NCBI GenBank assembly: GCA_016584495.1
Contig: WAID01000004.1
Span: 1,426,001 to 1,490,000 of the forward strand
Reading direction: 5' to 3'
Source of the DNA: Celoporthe dispersa
Lineage: Eukaryota > Ascomycota > Sordariomycetes > Diaporthales > Cryphonectriaceae
DNA length: 64,000 nucleotides
In this document: piece after piece, positions 10,846 to 21,524 of the stretch
Position numbering within the stretch: position 1 is the stretch's first letter
Layout of the letters: every line of letters begins with the position of its first letter
Made by a program: the position numbers and the translations under genes
Notes under the pieces: model-generated
What the model was told of the DNA's origin: nothing
What the model saw: the letters and a program-made list of their open reading frames with translations, nothing else
The model's database searches: none

Positions 10846-12590
10846 CTATGGCTGTTTCCTCCTCAGATCATCCTCGTTCCTTGCGGGTTCTGCCTTGCCG
10901 GACTTCTGGGGCTTCTGAGCCGTGTCAGATCCGGCATCTTCCCTCTCTGCCTTGGTACTGGCCATGTTCGACACGGCATCTTTGTCCTTCTCCCACTGCT
11001 GGCTCGCGTCGTCAAAGCCGTACCCGTCCTTCAGCTTCTTCTCCTTCTCAGCCTTCTCCTGTTCTTCTGCCTCATGGGCGAGCTTCTCTTGCTCCATCTC
11101 CTGTAGACTGCGTCAGCCGCGATCGTCAACCCGGCCAGACCGGTGAGACTTACCTCCATGTGTTTTATGTCATCCACACTCGGCTCATAGAGATGCCATA
11201 TGGTATAGTGAGGTAGACCCACGACTGAGAAGTCCATTTTCCTGGCCATCTGCACATTGTTAGTTCGTGAGTCGTGTTTGCTCGGGACATCTGGCAGCTG
11301 ACCTTTCCAAATCCTTCGGTCTCCGCATGTTTCTCAAAGCTGAAGGCCGGGAAGTGTACGCCATATCGGAATACGCGGGCCTTGGCCAGGATGCTGACAC
11401 CGCCGACACCGTCAATCTCCATCTCCATATCTGGATCGCCATAAGGGTCTCGTAGGTAGGCCAAGTGTGGTCTCCATGTTGCGTATTCGGCGTATCCTTC
11501 GACAATCACGGCGTCCTCATCCAGGGTATCGGCCAGTGCCAAGGCAGTCTCTGACTCCTGCCAGGAATTCAGATCATATGGCTGTTCTCCGCCGAGCCAA
11601 TCCGGAAGAGGTCGCCACACATCTGCATACTGTCGTCAATACCACATGTCTGTTCGGGCATTCTTTATTTCACTTACTTGGCACAATGACGTCCTTGTTA
11701 TGCCGCATCAGGTCCTCCAGGATGGTGAACGGCGCAGTCTCCACGTCGACGTCCCGCCAGTAGACCCACGAGTGGTAGGGGCGGAGCGCAGCGGTCAGGA
11801 GCCAGTTCCTGGCCTGGGCCATCAGCTTTCTCCTGCTCGCCTGCGCAGCAAACCCGTGCCGACTCTCAGCATCTTGTTCGACTTTCTGCCCAAAAGTCCT
11901 TCTCGATGATGGATATCTCTCCGTAGTGCATGTTGTAATTTTCCGAGGCTTGCAGGGCCTCCAGTCCGTCCGTCAACACCTCTAGTGTTCGGTCCTTCGA
12001 GTCGGAGACTAGGAATGCGAGGTCTATAAGGTGGTGCGGGTAGGTGAAGTTGTTAAGGTGCGAGAAGAACATCGGCAGGTGGGCTTCGGCTTCGCGGAGG
12101 GGCACGCAGAGGAGAATGCGCTCCTCGCGCTCCCACCCCCGTGCGGTGCCCTGTACGTTAGACAGGTCATAGTAGCGCACGGTCTCGAGCTGAAAGTCCT
12201 CTGTAGAGATGAGGCCGAGGGAGAAGAGCGACGCGAAGGAACCGCCTCCACCCCCTGGCCACACGAATATCCCAAAGAGGGACGCGACAGCTAGTACTAT
12301 GCCGATCCTCGCGAACAGGCGCCGGCGCCGTCGGAATGATGGTGTCGTACCACGAGGTTGGAATCTGTCAGGAAGTTAGAGAGAAAAAGGTTAGCAAGGG
12401 TCCCTGTACGACGGACTCGATGCTGCCACTGCAGCAGCAAGGGCGGCCGCTTGTGACGAGGGCGGGCACCGTACCGATGTGGTGATATGTCGAAGTTCAG
12501 GTCCTTCTTCCTGGGGTAGCCATTGGCAAACCCGCCAGCATGATGCCTTGGCACCACCTTGGAGCCGGATGTCGAGTATGTTGGCAGCAT
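10846..12590 (-). CDS. MNN9: Mannan polymerase complex subunit MNN9 (GT62 alpha-1,6-mannosyltransferase), one frame break
   Basis: MNN9 is a Golgi type II membrane mannosyltransferase that extends the alpha-1,6-mannose backbone of N-glycan outer chains. Exons on minus: 12590-12475, 12364-11678, 11622-11303, 11249-11154, 11100-10846; about 490 residues. The N terminus has a short cytosolic basic tail (RRRRRLFAR) and one signal-anchor helix (IGIVLAVASLFGIFVW). The lumenal GT62 domain begins VRYYDLSNVQGTARGWEREE, carries the DxD site in YWRDVDVETAPF, and contains NVWRPLPDWLGGEQPYDLN and GVHFPAFSFEKHAETEGF. These match MNN9 rather than ANP1 or VAN1. The C terminus is a charged Glu/Lys coiled-coil-like tail. 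A +1 A in the A4 run at 11892-11895 (minus TTTT) breaks the frame after IIEKDF; the expected GQKVEQDAESRHGF follows in the shifted frame. Confidence 0.94.
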
Positions 12591-13887
12591 CGGGCCGACT
12601 GGTCGAGGACAGCGTGGAATGTGTAGGTGGTGCTGTCGAGGTCGATCGCGATCTCTCGAGGGCCCGTGGTAGAAGTCCAAGGGGAAGGACAGTGACAGGA
12701 AAGCCCTGTCCAGGCATGCAAACAGGGCTGATGGCAGACTCAGCGATGAATGCGAGACGAGGTGATCAGGCGAGAAGAAACTGAGCCCACCTCATGGCGG
12801 CAGAGGGTAAGACGCTGTCGTGGGAAAAGAAAGCACCAAGTTCGTATTGCCTCAGAGGAGAGTGCAGGTGTCCTGCAAGGCATCAATCAGCCTCGCAGTG
12901 CTAATGCCAGCGCAGGGGTCCTCTAATAGTGCAGGCGGGCGGCTTGATAGGTGCCAAGATGGCAAGACCCACGCGCCATGCACCCGAACAGTTACTTTCC
13001 ACAGGGGCGGGAGAGGTAGCTGCAAGCGGAGCAACACAGCTCAGTGCCGGAAATATACATTTCTTACAGGGGGTCTATGTTTCGAGCACCCACCATACCA
13101 CTACGTGCTCCCTGCGGCACATCAATTCCTACTCGTGCTGCTTTCTACTATGGCACTTGGGAAGTTGCGCGCCGTCCATGCTCCACGCCTGTCTCAGAGA
13201 TGGGGCGCAGGTGGACAATCTTCTTAAGCTTCACAAGGGATGCTCAAACGATGGGATCACCTTTGTTTTTTCTTCTTCTTCTTTTCTTTTTTTCTTTTGG
13301 CCAATATTTCTTCGGATCTTTTTTTTTTCAAAAAGGAATTCCTAGTTCTGATAAAGGACATTGAAGATATTACGTGAGGATTGGTCATCCAGAAATAGTA
13401 CAGTGTTACTCGAGGCATTATCCTAATCAGCTGCCATAGGCCACATACTGCGACTTCCACCCAACAAACCTACCTTCTTGTGGCGCATTCCTTTACCTCT
13501 ACGAAATGCAAGACAAAAATTTCGGGGCGCCTGTAGTACAGTCGATTAGCAAGGAACTAGCAAGTCTAGACCCATGGCAACACCACCGCCTCCCAAAACA
13601 CCTGTCAGAAAGCCGTTTAACTCAGCTGTACTGGCCGGCCCAAGAGTATTCACATCCCAAAACGGGCCATGAAGGTCTCGGGCACGAAAGCAAAATGACA
13701 TTCCCGAAGGAAAGACTCCACTACCGGTCATCACCACACAGGGTGGCTCTAGTGTGGGAGGATGGCTCGGCTCGTACATATCGTTGAATGGATAAGCTAT
13801 TATCATCATACCAGATGATGCGGGAAGTTTGTTTCTAGAAGAAAAGGCTAACTGACCTTGCAAGCATGTGGACAAGAGCTTGGGGAT
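12591..13887. other. MNN9 upstream region; no confident gene
   Basis: This stretch holds the MNN9 promoter and leader, including a leader ORF fragment next to the start. A T-rich block lies at about 13260-13330. A minus-strand ORF of 109 codons at 13546-13875 (contains YPFNDMYEPSHPPTLEP) matches nothing I recognise. It could be the 3' UTR of the putative gene at 13.9-14.9 kb or an extra exon. Confidence 0.35.
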
Positions 13888-14883
13888 TCACTCGGAGCCA
13901 TCCCCTTGTGGAGACATCGCAGGCATCGACTGGTTTTCGTATCTGTCCTGGGCGCAGGTGTATTAGCTATGGTGCAAGATCCAAGCTGAGAGCGAAAAGG
14001 CAGGATGTTGAGTTGAAGCTGTCATCAGAATTTGTTTTTGGTATATGGGTATCTTCAAGTATTTTCAGAAGCAGAACTGAATTGAAGGTTTTCATCATGA
14101 AAGTCGCTAGAGAAGGGGGGGGGGCCGGTAGAGCTTACATACCAAGAGTGAGGGCAGGGTGGTGGTCATACTGTATTTGAAAAGTTAAATTGGACTGTTG
14201 GGACTGGTCAGTGGCCATGACAGGCATCTTGGAAGGAGGAGGTAGCATGGACTGGCAGCCTGATGCTTCAGATGGTAGTGCATGTTTGTTCGTCTTCGCT
14301 CACAGGAGGTCGCGATGAACAGTGGATGTGATTTCATCACTAGCAGCATCCAGTCCAGCTTGGTAGGGAGTTGGGGCCAAGGAAGGGGATTCAGGCACAT
14401 ACCAGAATATCAACAGCTGGGTGTTTGAGCAGATCAATAGTCAAGTCGACGCGAAGACACCCACGAGACCAGCGTGGCCCGCCTCAACAGCCCTGCGACA
14501 GCACTTGCTGATCGAGTGTCGAGAGCTAAGATATGCGAAAAGTATCACTTGCAACTCAGACACTCGATATGTCGCTCACGCTGTGGTAGGTGTCTGGAGC
14601 CCATCTGGGCTTGAGTGGTGTTGTGATCCTGACTTCCAGGTGTTGGGAGATCGTGTGCTGTTGAAGGAAGAAAACTGAAGCACAGCTGTGCTCGCAGAAA
14701 TTTTGTAGCTGGCTGCTCTGAAGTGGGGCGCCCGTGGACGCTAAGAATGACCCTGGCACGGCTTGGCCTGTTATGTTGGAGCCCCAAAGCTCGCCAGACA
14801 GCCGCACCGAGCCACAGGAGCCACAGGCGGCTGCAATTAGTGAACTCCCAAACGGCTCCAGGGTTCTCATTGCTTGCGACCAC
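13888..14883 (-). CDS. Probable unrecognised multi-exon gene (tentative model)
   Basis: Several minus-strand segments look coding and can be linked by good splice sites. They are a Ser/Thr/Pro/Gln-rich segment (NSTRSPNTWKSGSQ to LQTPTTA) ending at a gtgagc donor near 14589; a segment with RRAVEAGHAGLVGVFAST and then LTIDLLKHPAVDIL, ending at a gtatgt donor near 14408; a segment containing LPPPSKMPVMATDQSQ and FQIQYDHHPALTLG; and a last exon YENQSMPAMSPQGDGSE with its stop at 13888. Between FAST and LTID one T seems to be missing near 14443, the same kind of break seen elsewhere in this window. No domain is recognised and the true start is unknown; a stop or frame change lies upstream of about 14745. 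The model rests on codon-like composition and splice signals only. It would be divergent from MTR3. Confidence 0.3.
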
Positions 14884-14966
14884 CGCATGCCGCTCGACTC
14901 TTCCAACGACACGTTTTCAGTGGCTCGAGCTATTGATTACAGACACACGAGACCGCACAAACCAGA

Positions 14967-15896
14967 ATGACAGACAGGAGGCGCGTGAATGGTCCTGTCG
15001 GCGGTACTCTGCCACCGGTGTTTGTAGGCGAGGATGCCGAAAATCTCGTCGAGGAAGTCAAGGGTAGGACAAGGTCGGCAAATACTGCCCGGCCGATGTG
15101 TGAGTTTTCCTACCACTTCAGAATGCTTGTCTTGTGCCTCTGACACATGTACATAGACCTCAAGACTGGTGTCACGCCTTCAGCATCTGGTTCCGCATAT
15201 CTTGAACTCCAGACATCAGCAAAGCCCGGTGCGTCTGGCCTCAAATTGAGCTGTACGGTCCACGGACCGAGAGCACTACCTAGGTCAACGCCATTCTCAC
15301 CACACATCATCCTCACCACTCACGTCAAGTATGCGCCATTCGCCACGAAGCAAAGGCGAGGCTACATCAGGGACTCGACAGAGCGGGACCTCAGCATCCA
15401 CCTCGAGACGGCCCTGCGAGGAGCCATCATTGCGGACAGGTGGCCCAAGAGCGGGGTTGACATCATCGTCTCAGTTATTGAGGGCGACCAAGACCGGAGT
15501 CTCAGTCGTGACGAGTATGACGAGGCATGGGATACGATGAACGTGCTGGCAGGATGCATCACAGTGGCCTCGGCGGCGCTGGTTGACGCGGGGATCGACT
15601 GCGTGGACACGGTAGCAGGGGGTGTTGCAGCTCTTGTTGGCGCTGCTGGCGATGGCTCCAAATTAGAACTGGTGGTTGATCCCCTGGCATCTCAGCATGA
15701 CAAGATCTTGGCAGCGTGCTGCGTTGCATACTTACCCGCGCGAGAAGAAATCACGAACCTCTGGCTCAAGGGCGACCTACCAGCAACGGACCCGAGACTA
15801 TACACGGAGATGATCGAGAAGGGCATGTTAGCATCTCAGAGCGCAAATCGTGTGCTGGTAGAATCGTTGAAGGAGACAGTGAGCCAGGACGGCTGA
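14967..15896 (+). CDS. MTR3: Exosome core subunit MTR3 (RNase PH-like ring protein)
   Basis: Mtr3 is one of six catalytically inactive RNase PH-fold subunits forming the barrel of the nuclear and cytoplasmic RNA exosome, which channels RNA to Rrp44. Two exons, 14967-15099 and 15157-15896, give 290 residues in frame. Exon 1 encodes MTDRRRVNGPVGGTLPPVF and ends in PM(Y). Exon 2 continues LKTGVTPSASGSAYLELQ, an early RNase PH strand pattern. KLSCTVHGPRALPRS follows, then the helix RDSTERDLSIHLETALRGAI, VDIIVSVIEGD, and the late ATASAALVDAGI-like segment (here TVASAALVDAGIDCVD). The phosphate-binding arginines of active RNase PH enzymes are not obvious, as expected for the inactive ring subunits. 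The assignment to MTR3 over RRP43/46 rests on overall pattern and length. Confidence 0.82.
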
Positions 15897-16765
15897 AGAG
15901 CTCCTGTGCTGAGCCACGGGTACGGCAATGCTACCTCTCGAGGCTACGGCTGTTCTGTGGTGAGCACAAGCACCTAAGCCATGGATCGAGGGAAGTCTTG
16001 GAGAGCTGATAACGAGAGCACGAGGGGCCATCTGTTCGTTTTGGCTACGCACAAGAAATGGGTGGACATTGTATAGGGGAAACGGCCGGGAATCTGCATG
16101 GGACGCATTTGGTTGATAGGAGTTCAGGCATCGAGTACCTATTCAGATCGCCTACTCGAAAAAGGTGTTGTGACTATTATCTGGGACTCCCTTTTTGAAA
16201 AGGCGGGGCGATGTAGAGAGCTCTAGGGAGGAAACCAAGGGGAAAAAAATAAAGAAAACAGTAAACAAGAGCGTATAGTGTAGGAGGGAAGTGTACCTCT
16301 TTGTGAGCGTGTGTGTACATTTCAAGTATCTAATCAGGCCTGTCCTGCTAACGGGGCCCTGCCCAATCGTGGCTGCGACCCTCGGATCTACCCTGTACTC
16401 CAGCAGCCCACTCCCCTCCGCCAAGATCTCTTTCCTGCTACATACTTCTTACTAAAACACCACATGCGCTCAGCGTCCATTTCCAATTCCCGTGCCTCCC
16501 AAAGGGTGTTGGATGTCGACTTCCTTCTGCCCGCTCTCACTATGCATCCAGTACTAAGCTCTCGATTCGTGGGCCTTTTGTTTTGATTGTTTCGCCCATT
16601 CCGGCAGCCCCGCGACACTCGTTCTCTTTCCACCCTTATCGTTCGTCTGACATCACTGCGCAGACCGCTGGCTGCAGAGCAGGCGGCGCCCAGGCCGGAG
16701 CAGCCGAACAGCAGAAATACGTCAGGACACAACCGCGATCGAACCGTAATTGCTACGGAAACACT
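15897..16765. other. Intergenic region upstream of the RING membrane protein gene
   Basis: This 869-bp gap lies between MTR3 and the next plus-strand gene. It contains a T-rich block on the minus strand near 16230-16270 and pyrimidine-rich leader sequence from about 16400. No conserved coding segment or RNA gene was seen. Confidence 0.45.
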
Positions 16766-19695
16766 ATGGAACACGCCATCGAATCACTGGATCACCACCA
16801 GGCTGTCGTATTGTTCGACAATGCAAGCATATGGCATAACTTCCTCAACTTGACCTCGACTCACCTCGGAGTCAACGTCTCGAGATACACCCCGTCTTTT
16901 GGAAGATCTTGTGTGGGCTGGCCCGAGGATGGTTATGAAGCTCGGAAGACTCGGCTCCTTCATATCGATTCCCGATGCAATTGACGGGTTCGGCCAACGT
17001 GTAGTGCCTGACGCGACTGGTTCCGACTTCTTCTCCTCGACATCGTCCCTCTACGGCTCCAACGCATACACTACCCGCAATCCCGCCTCCGCCACGCCCT
17101 CAGACCTCGCCGAACAAGATCCTGTGATGTATCGCTTCTCGATGGAGGGTGCCAGGGGCCTAGGCAGTGTCTTCAGCTACGCCACCAGCAAGTGGGCGCT
17201 ATGTTGTATCGCAATGGCCATCGTCCTGAACCGAACCCATATCTTCGCGGCGACGAGACGGCGAATACGGCTGCGGTGGCACGCACGACTTGTGATCCGA
17301 ATCACCCCTCTCCTCCTCTTCTACGTACAAGCTCGGAGTCTACTTCAGTCCATACAATGTCAGACGTCGCCGGACTTTTGCCGAGTTGCGGTGGGGAAAC
17401 GCTAGCAAGAGCTCGGAGCTGATGTTCTCTCAGCGTAATCCCCTGCTCCACGACATGAGCTCGGCGCTGCTGTTCGGTGCGACAGACGAGGAGTCATGCT
17501 TGGCTGTGCGCATGATTCCAGGGATGGATGAGGAGTCACCGGATCTGAAGGGATCTTTGTCGCTCCTGTGGCCTCTGTTCGGCACATTCTGTCTGAGCCA
17601 ATTCATCGAGACCATATCTTGCGCGGTTCAGGGAAAGTCAGTCTCTGCCGAGACGGGTATGACGCTGTTCGAGCATTCCCTTGCGTTTGCTGAGGCCGAC
17701 GCTGCGATCAGCAACCAGCTTGGCTGGGGCATCTTCAGCTCTACAGCAGCTGATGCGACGGCCCAGTCAACCATGACTGCGAATGCGATCAGCAGATCTA
17801 TGATCATGAAAAGGGTCAATACACCTCCCGAGGTGCTCCTTATCGCCTTCTTCTCAACAATGAGCCACATCACAAGCCACCTCCTAGGAGTGTTTGGCAA
17901 GCAGGCAAAGTTCCGCCTGATCAGCACGGGCTTCTGGGCGCTGTGCTTTATGAGCAGTATCGTCTGGAGTGCGATCACATTTTCGCTGGAAGACTCATCC
18001 CGTCAGGGGCTGCTAAGATATCCTACTGTCTGTATCATTGGGTTCATACCTCATGTTATGGTCTTAGTAGGGATCGTGGTCTGCTTCTCTATCTACTCCA
18101 TGGCGCTCGTGGTATCTACGTTGGCAGCTCCTCCCAGTACAGCCCAAGGTGGGCGGCTGACGTTCAGGGAACGCATTGCTCTCGCGCACTCTAATATGCA
18201 GGCCAATTTATCATTTTCCGACCTCAGAATCACGACGGAGATGGACTTTTATACGGCACTGCTGCGAGCTGGGTTTGGCGCAATCACCATGGCCACCGAG
18301 GCTGTCTACTTGAACGAAGACCGAAGCGTGAATCTCAAGCGCACAACCTGGCTGGAGGAGGAACGGTATCGCGAGTTCGAGGAGCTAAAGATGAACTGGA
18401 TCAGCTCTGGCATACCTGGCTCGCGCTATGATACGTCTGGTGTCATCGGTCTGGTGCCGGTCAAGGACGGCCAGCTTAGAGCCACCAGTGGATATGCACG
18501 CGAGAGAGCCGCACAGAAGCTTTCGAGCTCCATCACTGGCGAGCGCCGCGCCATACGAGATGGGATCGGCGCGGCAGAACGAAGTGGCCGCTGGGTGTTG
18601 GCCGTGGAATACGTGATTCACATTGCCAAGCTATGGTTTACGTTCTTCGCCATGGGCGTGTGTCGAGTCTTGTCCAAGGTTGGCATGCGAAACCCCCCGA
18701 GATGGCTCAAGAAGTTGTCCAGACTGCCCAAGTCCACAAAACCGGAAGAGAAGCGGTCGAGGAAGGGACGGGCATACGAAAACGTGGTCCAGGGCTTTGG
18801 TGCCACAGGGATACCTGGGATCCAACGATCTGATAGGGTTGATGTGGAGCGAGAAATGCGCCGACTGTACAACGAGCATAACCCCCTGGACGACGAAGGC
18901 ACCCGCGAACGGTGGATCGATAGCAACCTCTACCAGTGGTGGCTCCATGGTGGTTGGTGGGGAAAGACCGACACAAGTGGCGAATATGCCCTTGCTGCAG
19001 AGGCAGAAGACCCCGACTTTGACGCGACGAGCGTCATATCGGCCACGGAGTCTTTATTCTCAACGAGCGACGATGAGGACAGGCAGGTCTGGGAGGACAT
19101 TGATGGCATGGACGATGGTCAGCGGACACCAACCCAGCGCTCTCCATTCGCCTCGAGAGAAGGTTCTCCCGTCATAGACACACCTGTGCTGGCAGCCGAC
19201 CTGGCAGCCCTGCTCCACCCACGCAGCGCCGAAGAGCGCGGCCAGGCACGCGCACTCGCCGCCCACCTTGGCTCGGACCGCGTCATGACACGGGCCGGCT
19301 TCAGACGCTACGAGCAGGCGCAGCGATCACAAGTCCTCTTCCCCAGTCGCCACGTTCGAGCCTCCGCCAAGATGACACCAGAAGAGGAGGTTCAAGTACT
19401 CGAGCAAATCCTGCTTGAGCGACGCGCCGCCACCGCACCTGCCGATGGCGATGTAGGTCCTTCTGGTTCCGCGGACGCTGGCTCAGCTGGCTGGGCCGAC
19501 GGCGCAGCTGGCATGGGTTCAGACGGTCCGCAGTGTGTCGTGTGTCACAGCTCTCCGCGGACGGTCATCGTTTGGCCGTGCCGGTGCCTCAGCCTCTGTG
19601 ATGACTGCCGGGTGTCGCTTGCCCTTAACAACTACGACAAGTGTGTCTGCTGTAGGAGGGAGGTGATCAGCTTCAGTCGTATCTACGTGCCTTGA
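16766..19695 (+). CDS. Multi-spanning RING-finger protein, Asi3/Asi1-like ubiquitin ligase, two frame breaks
   Basis: Asi proteins are inner-nuclear-membrane ubiquitin ligases that degrade mislocalised or regulatory proteins. The single-exon model is 975 residues. Hydrophobic segments lie near residues 143, 179, 266, 355, 389, 421 and 608 (for example LLWPLFGTFCLSQFIE, TVCIIGFIPHVMVLVGIVVC). A long acidic/Ser-rich region precedes a C-terminal RING at about 922-968: CVVC, then PCRCLSLCDDC and CVCC, ending FSRIYVP. This layout (N-terminal membrane domain, extreme C-terminal RING with a Cys-rich CxC core) is that of fungal Asi-like proteins; substrate and exact location are inferred. Two +1 breaks occur, both in TTTT runs: 16897-16900 (after YTPS, resuming EDLVWAGPRMVMKLG) and 17376-17379 (after SPDF, resuming AELRWGNASKSS). 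The largest single-frame ORF (17386-19695) therefore lacks the true N terminus. Confidence 0.8.
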
Positions 19696-20004
19696 CCAGG
19701 TCCTGTTGGGAAACAGTGATCTCACTTGGGAGTTTTTTCTTCTTCCTCTTCTTTATTGCTGCAGTGTACATAAGCGATCGGAAGGGATAGTGTTATGAAT
19801 GGCATGGCCGGCGCAAGGGCGTATTTTTCTTCGTCTCTGATTGCAGTAGCAATTGTGCCCCAGTACATTATGGAGACTCACCGTCACATCTCACGGACGA
19901 ACGTGAATATATGAGAGACCTAAACTTAAACCTGCGAGGTCTCTCTTTTTCTACCTATTCATCTCCTTGTTCTTGTAGTTTGGCATTGTGTTCGCTGCCC
20001 CTTA
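19696..20004. other. Convergent 3' flanks
   Basis: This 309-bp gap separates the stop codons of the RING protein gene and SEN34. A T-rich tract near 19736-19757 and an imperfect inverted AGAGACC/GGTCTCT pair near 19914-19945 could serve 3'-end formation. No gene is seen. Confidence 0.4.
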
Positions 20005-20967
20005 CTACATGGCCGCCCACTCGATCGTGAAAGCTCGAACTCTGTCGTCACCAGCACCTCGTGCTACCTCCTCGGGCGGAGCCTCACCACCGATCAGGAA
20101 ACCCTTCTTGACACCAGTGCCCAGCCGACCTCCGGTGACGAGATCCAATACGGCGATCTCCTCATCCCACTCAAAACTTGTAGCCATAAAGTGCGCATGA
20201 TACCGAAATGGGTCACCAGGATACACGCTGTAGTCAGCACCAAACCTGATACCTGGCGTGATGTAGTAGCCTCCGGTGTTGAGATGCTTGTATAATGGAT
20301 AAGCGCGGGGCGTCTGGATAGAGATGTGATGGGCCTGGGGGTCTGCGAGGATATCTACGCTGGTTGTGGGCGTGATATGGCGGCCAAGTGTGCCCGCTCC
20401 TGGCAAGGCCGGGCCTGGTTTCCTTGAGGGCGGTGGGGATCCAAAAAGGGAGTCCTCGGCGATGGATGACGAACTGCCAACGCCTGCTGGCGCTGGGTTC
20501 GGGTCGTACTCTCCTTCGGCCTTGTCCTCCTTGTCGTCTATGCTCCCGCCAGCAGCCTTCCGATTCCTGGTAGCACCCGAGGCCGCCTTCTTCGCCAGGC
20601 TCGCTGCTTTCAGTTTCTCCCCTATCTTCTGCAGCTCCACTTTCTCCTCGTCCGCAGCCCTCTGGAACATCCTCCGTTTTGTCTTGAGCGACTGCAGATA
20701 CGCCTGCTTGGTGGACGGGTCCATTGGTGTCAGGTGAGCGGTGGCGTCGTCTGCGATGAACGCGGCACCTTTATCCACAAGCAGCTTCGCCTCCTCGGCA
20801 AGGAGCTCTATCGGCAGCCCTGAGAAGACGTTCTGGTTAGGGTTCTGCGGTGTGGTCCCCACGAACACAGCGCAGATGCAGTGCTCGCGGCGGAGGGCGG
20901 CTACGTCCTTCACCTCGAAGACGAGGTACCGGCCGCCCACCTTGGAGATTCGGATGGGCTCCGCCAT
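20005..20967 (-). CDS. SEN34: tRNA-splicing endonuclease catalytic subunit SEN34
   Basis: Sen34 cleaves the 3' splice site of intron-containing pre-tRNAs within the Sen2/15/34/54 complex. A single exon encodes 320 residues from the ATG at 20967 (MAEPIRISKVGGRYLVFEV). The N-terminal domain has CAVFVGTTPQNPN. A long, poorly conserved Lys/Ala/Ser-rich linker spans about 110-210. The C-terminal endonuclease domain has YPLYKHLNTGGYYITPGIRF, followed by the expected catalytic triad: Tyr in DYSVYPGDP, His in FRYHAHF and Lys in TGVKKGFLI. The family-typical end is FTIEWAAM. No frame break is present. The only other ATG upstream (near 21051) is out of the conserved region and probably in the leader. 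Confidence 0.93.
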   Translation of the reverse strand: MAEPIRISKVGGRYLVFEVKDVAALRREHCICAVFVGTTPQNPNQNVFSGLPIELLAEEAKLLVDKGAAFIADDATAHLTPMDPSTKQAYLQSLKTKRRMFQRAADEEKVELQKIGEKLKAASLAKKAASGATRNRKAAGGSIDDKEDKAEGEYDPNPAPAGVGSSSSIAEDSLFGSPPPSRKPGPALPGAGTLGRHITPTTSVDILADPQAHHISIQTPRAYPLYKHLNTGGYYITPGIRFGADYSVYPGDPFRYHAHFMATSFEWDEEIAVLDLVTGGRLGTGVKKGFLIGGEAPPEEVARGAGDDRVRAFTIEWAAM

Positions 20968-21524
20968 CTGAGGGCAGTTTCGGCTCCCAACGATAGTGCG
21001 TCTATTGTGTGTCTCGTTAGCCCAGGGCTCGCTCCGGAACGAGGATTTCAAATGAGTTGAATGGTGCGGTGCGAGTCATAAAGTTTGACACAAATTGTTT
21101 CGTCACTGATGATCTCAGGGGATTGACAGATTGTAGATGTTGTTTGAATCATTCGAAGGCACGGTACTGGGTGGTTGCGTAAGGAACTTGGGCTTGACTT
21201 ACTTGCACTGTTGAAGAGGTTGTCGTTTCGAGAGGGAAGAAAGGTTTAGAGGAAAAATTTCCTGCAGCTGTTGTTGGCAGGGCAGTCGATGAAAAAGCGG
21301 GTACCCTGGTCGGGGGTTAGGGCTAGCATTTCTTGGCTCATGCTCCCCGTAGGTATGCACCATAGTACTGCAGTGGTACCTGAGCGGGGACTATGACATG
21401 CAGAAGATCGCAATGTGATGTCCCAAAAACGCTTTTTTTTCTTCTTCTTCTTCTTCTCGTTTTAATCCTGGCTTGGGCTCGGATAGAGCGCTGTGGAACA
21501 ATCGGAGCTGACTCTCTGAAGGTC
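20968..21524. other. Intergenic: SEN34 promoter and ELP4 3' flank
   Basis: This 557-bp gap lies between two minus-strand genes. A short TTC-rich microsatellite-like tract sits near 21433-21456. No gene or RNA was recognised. Confidence 0.4.
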
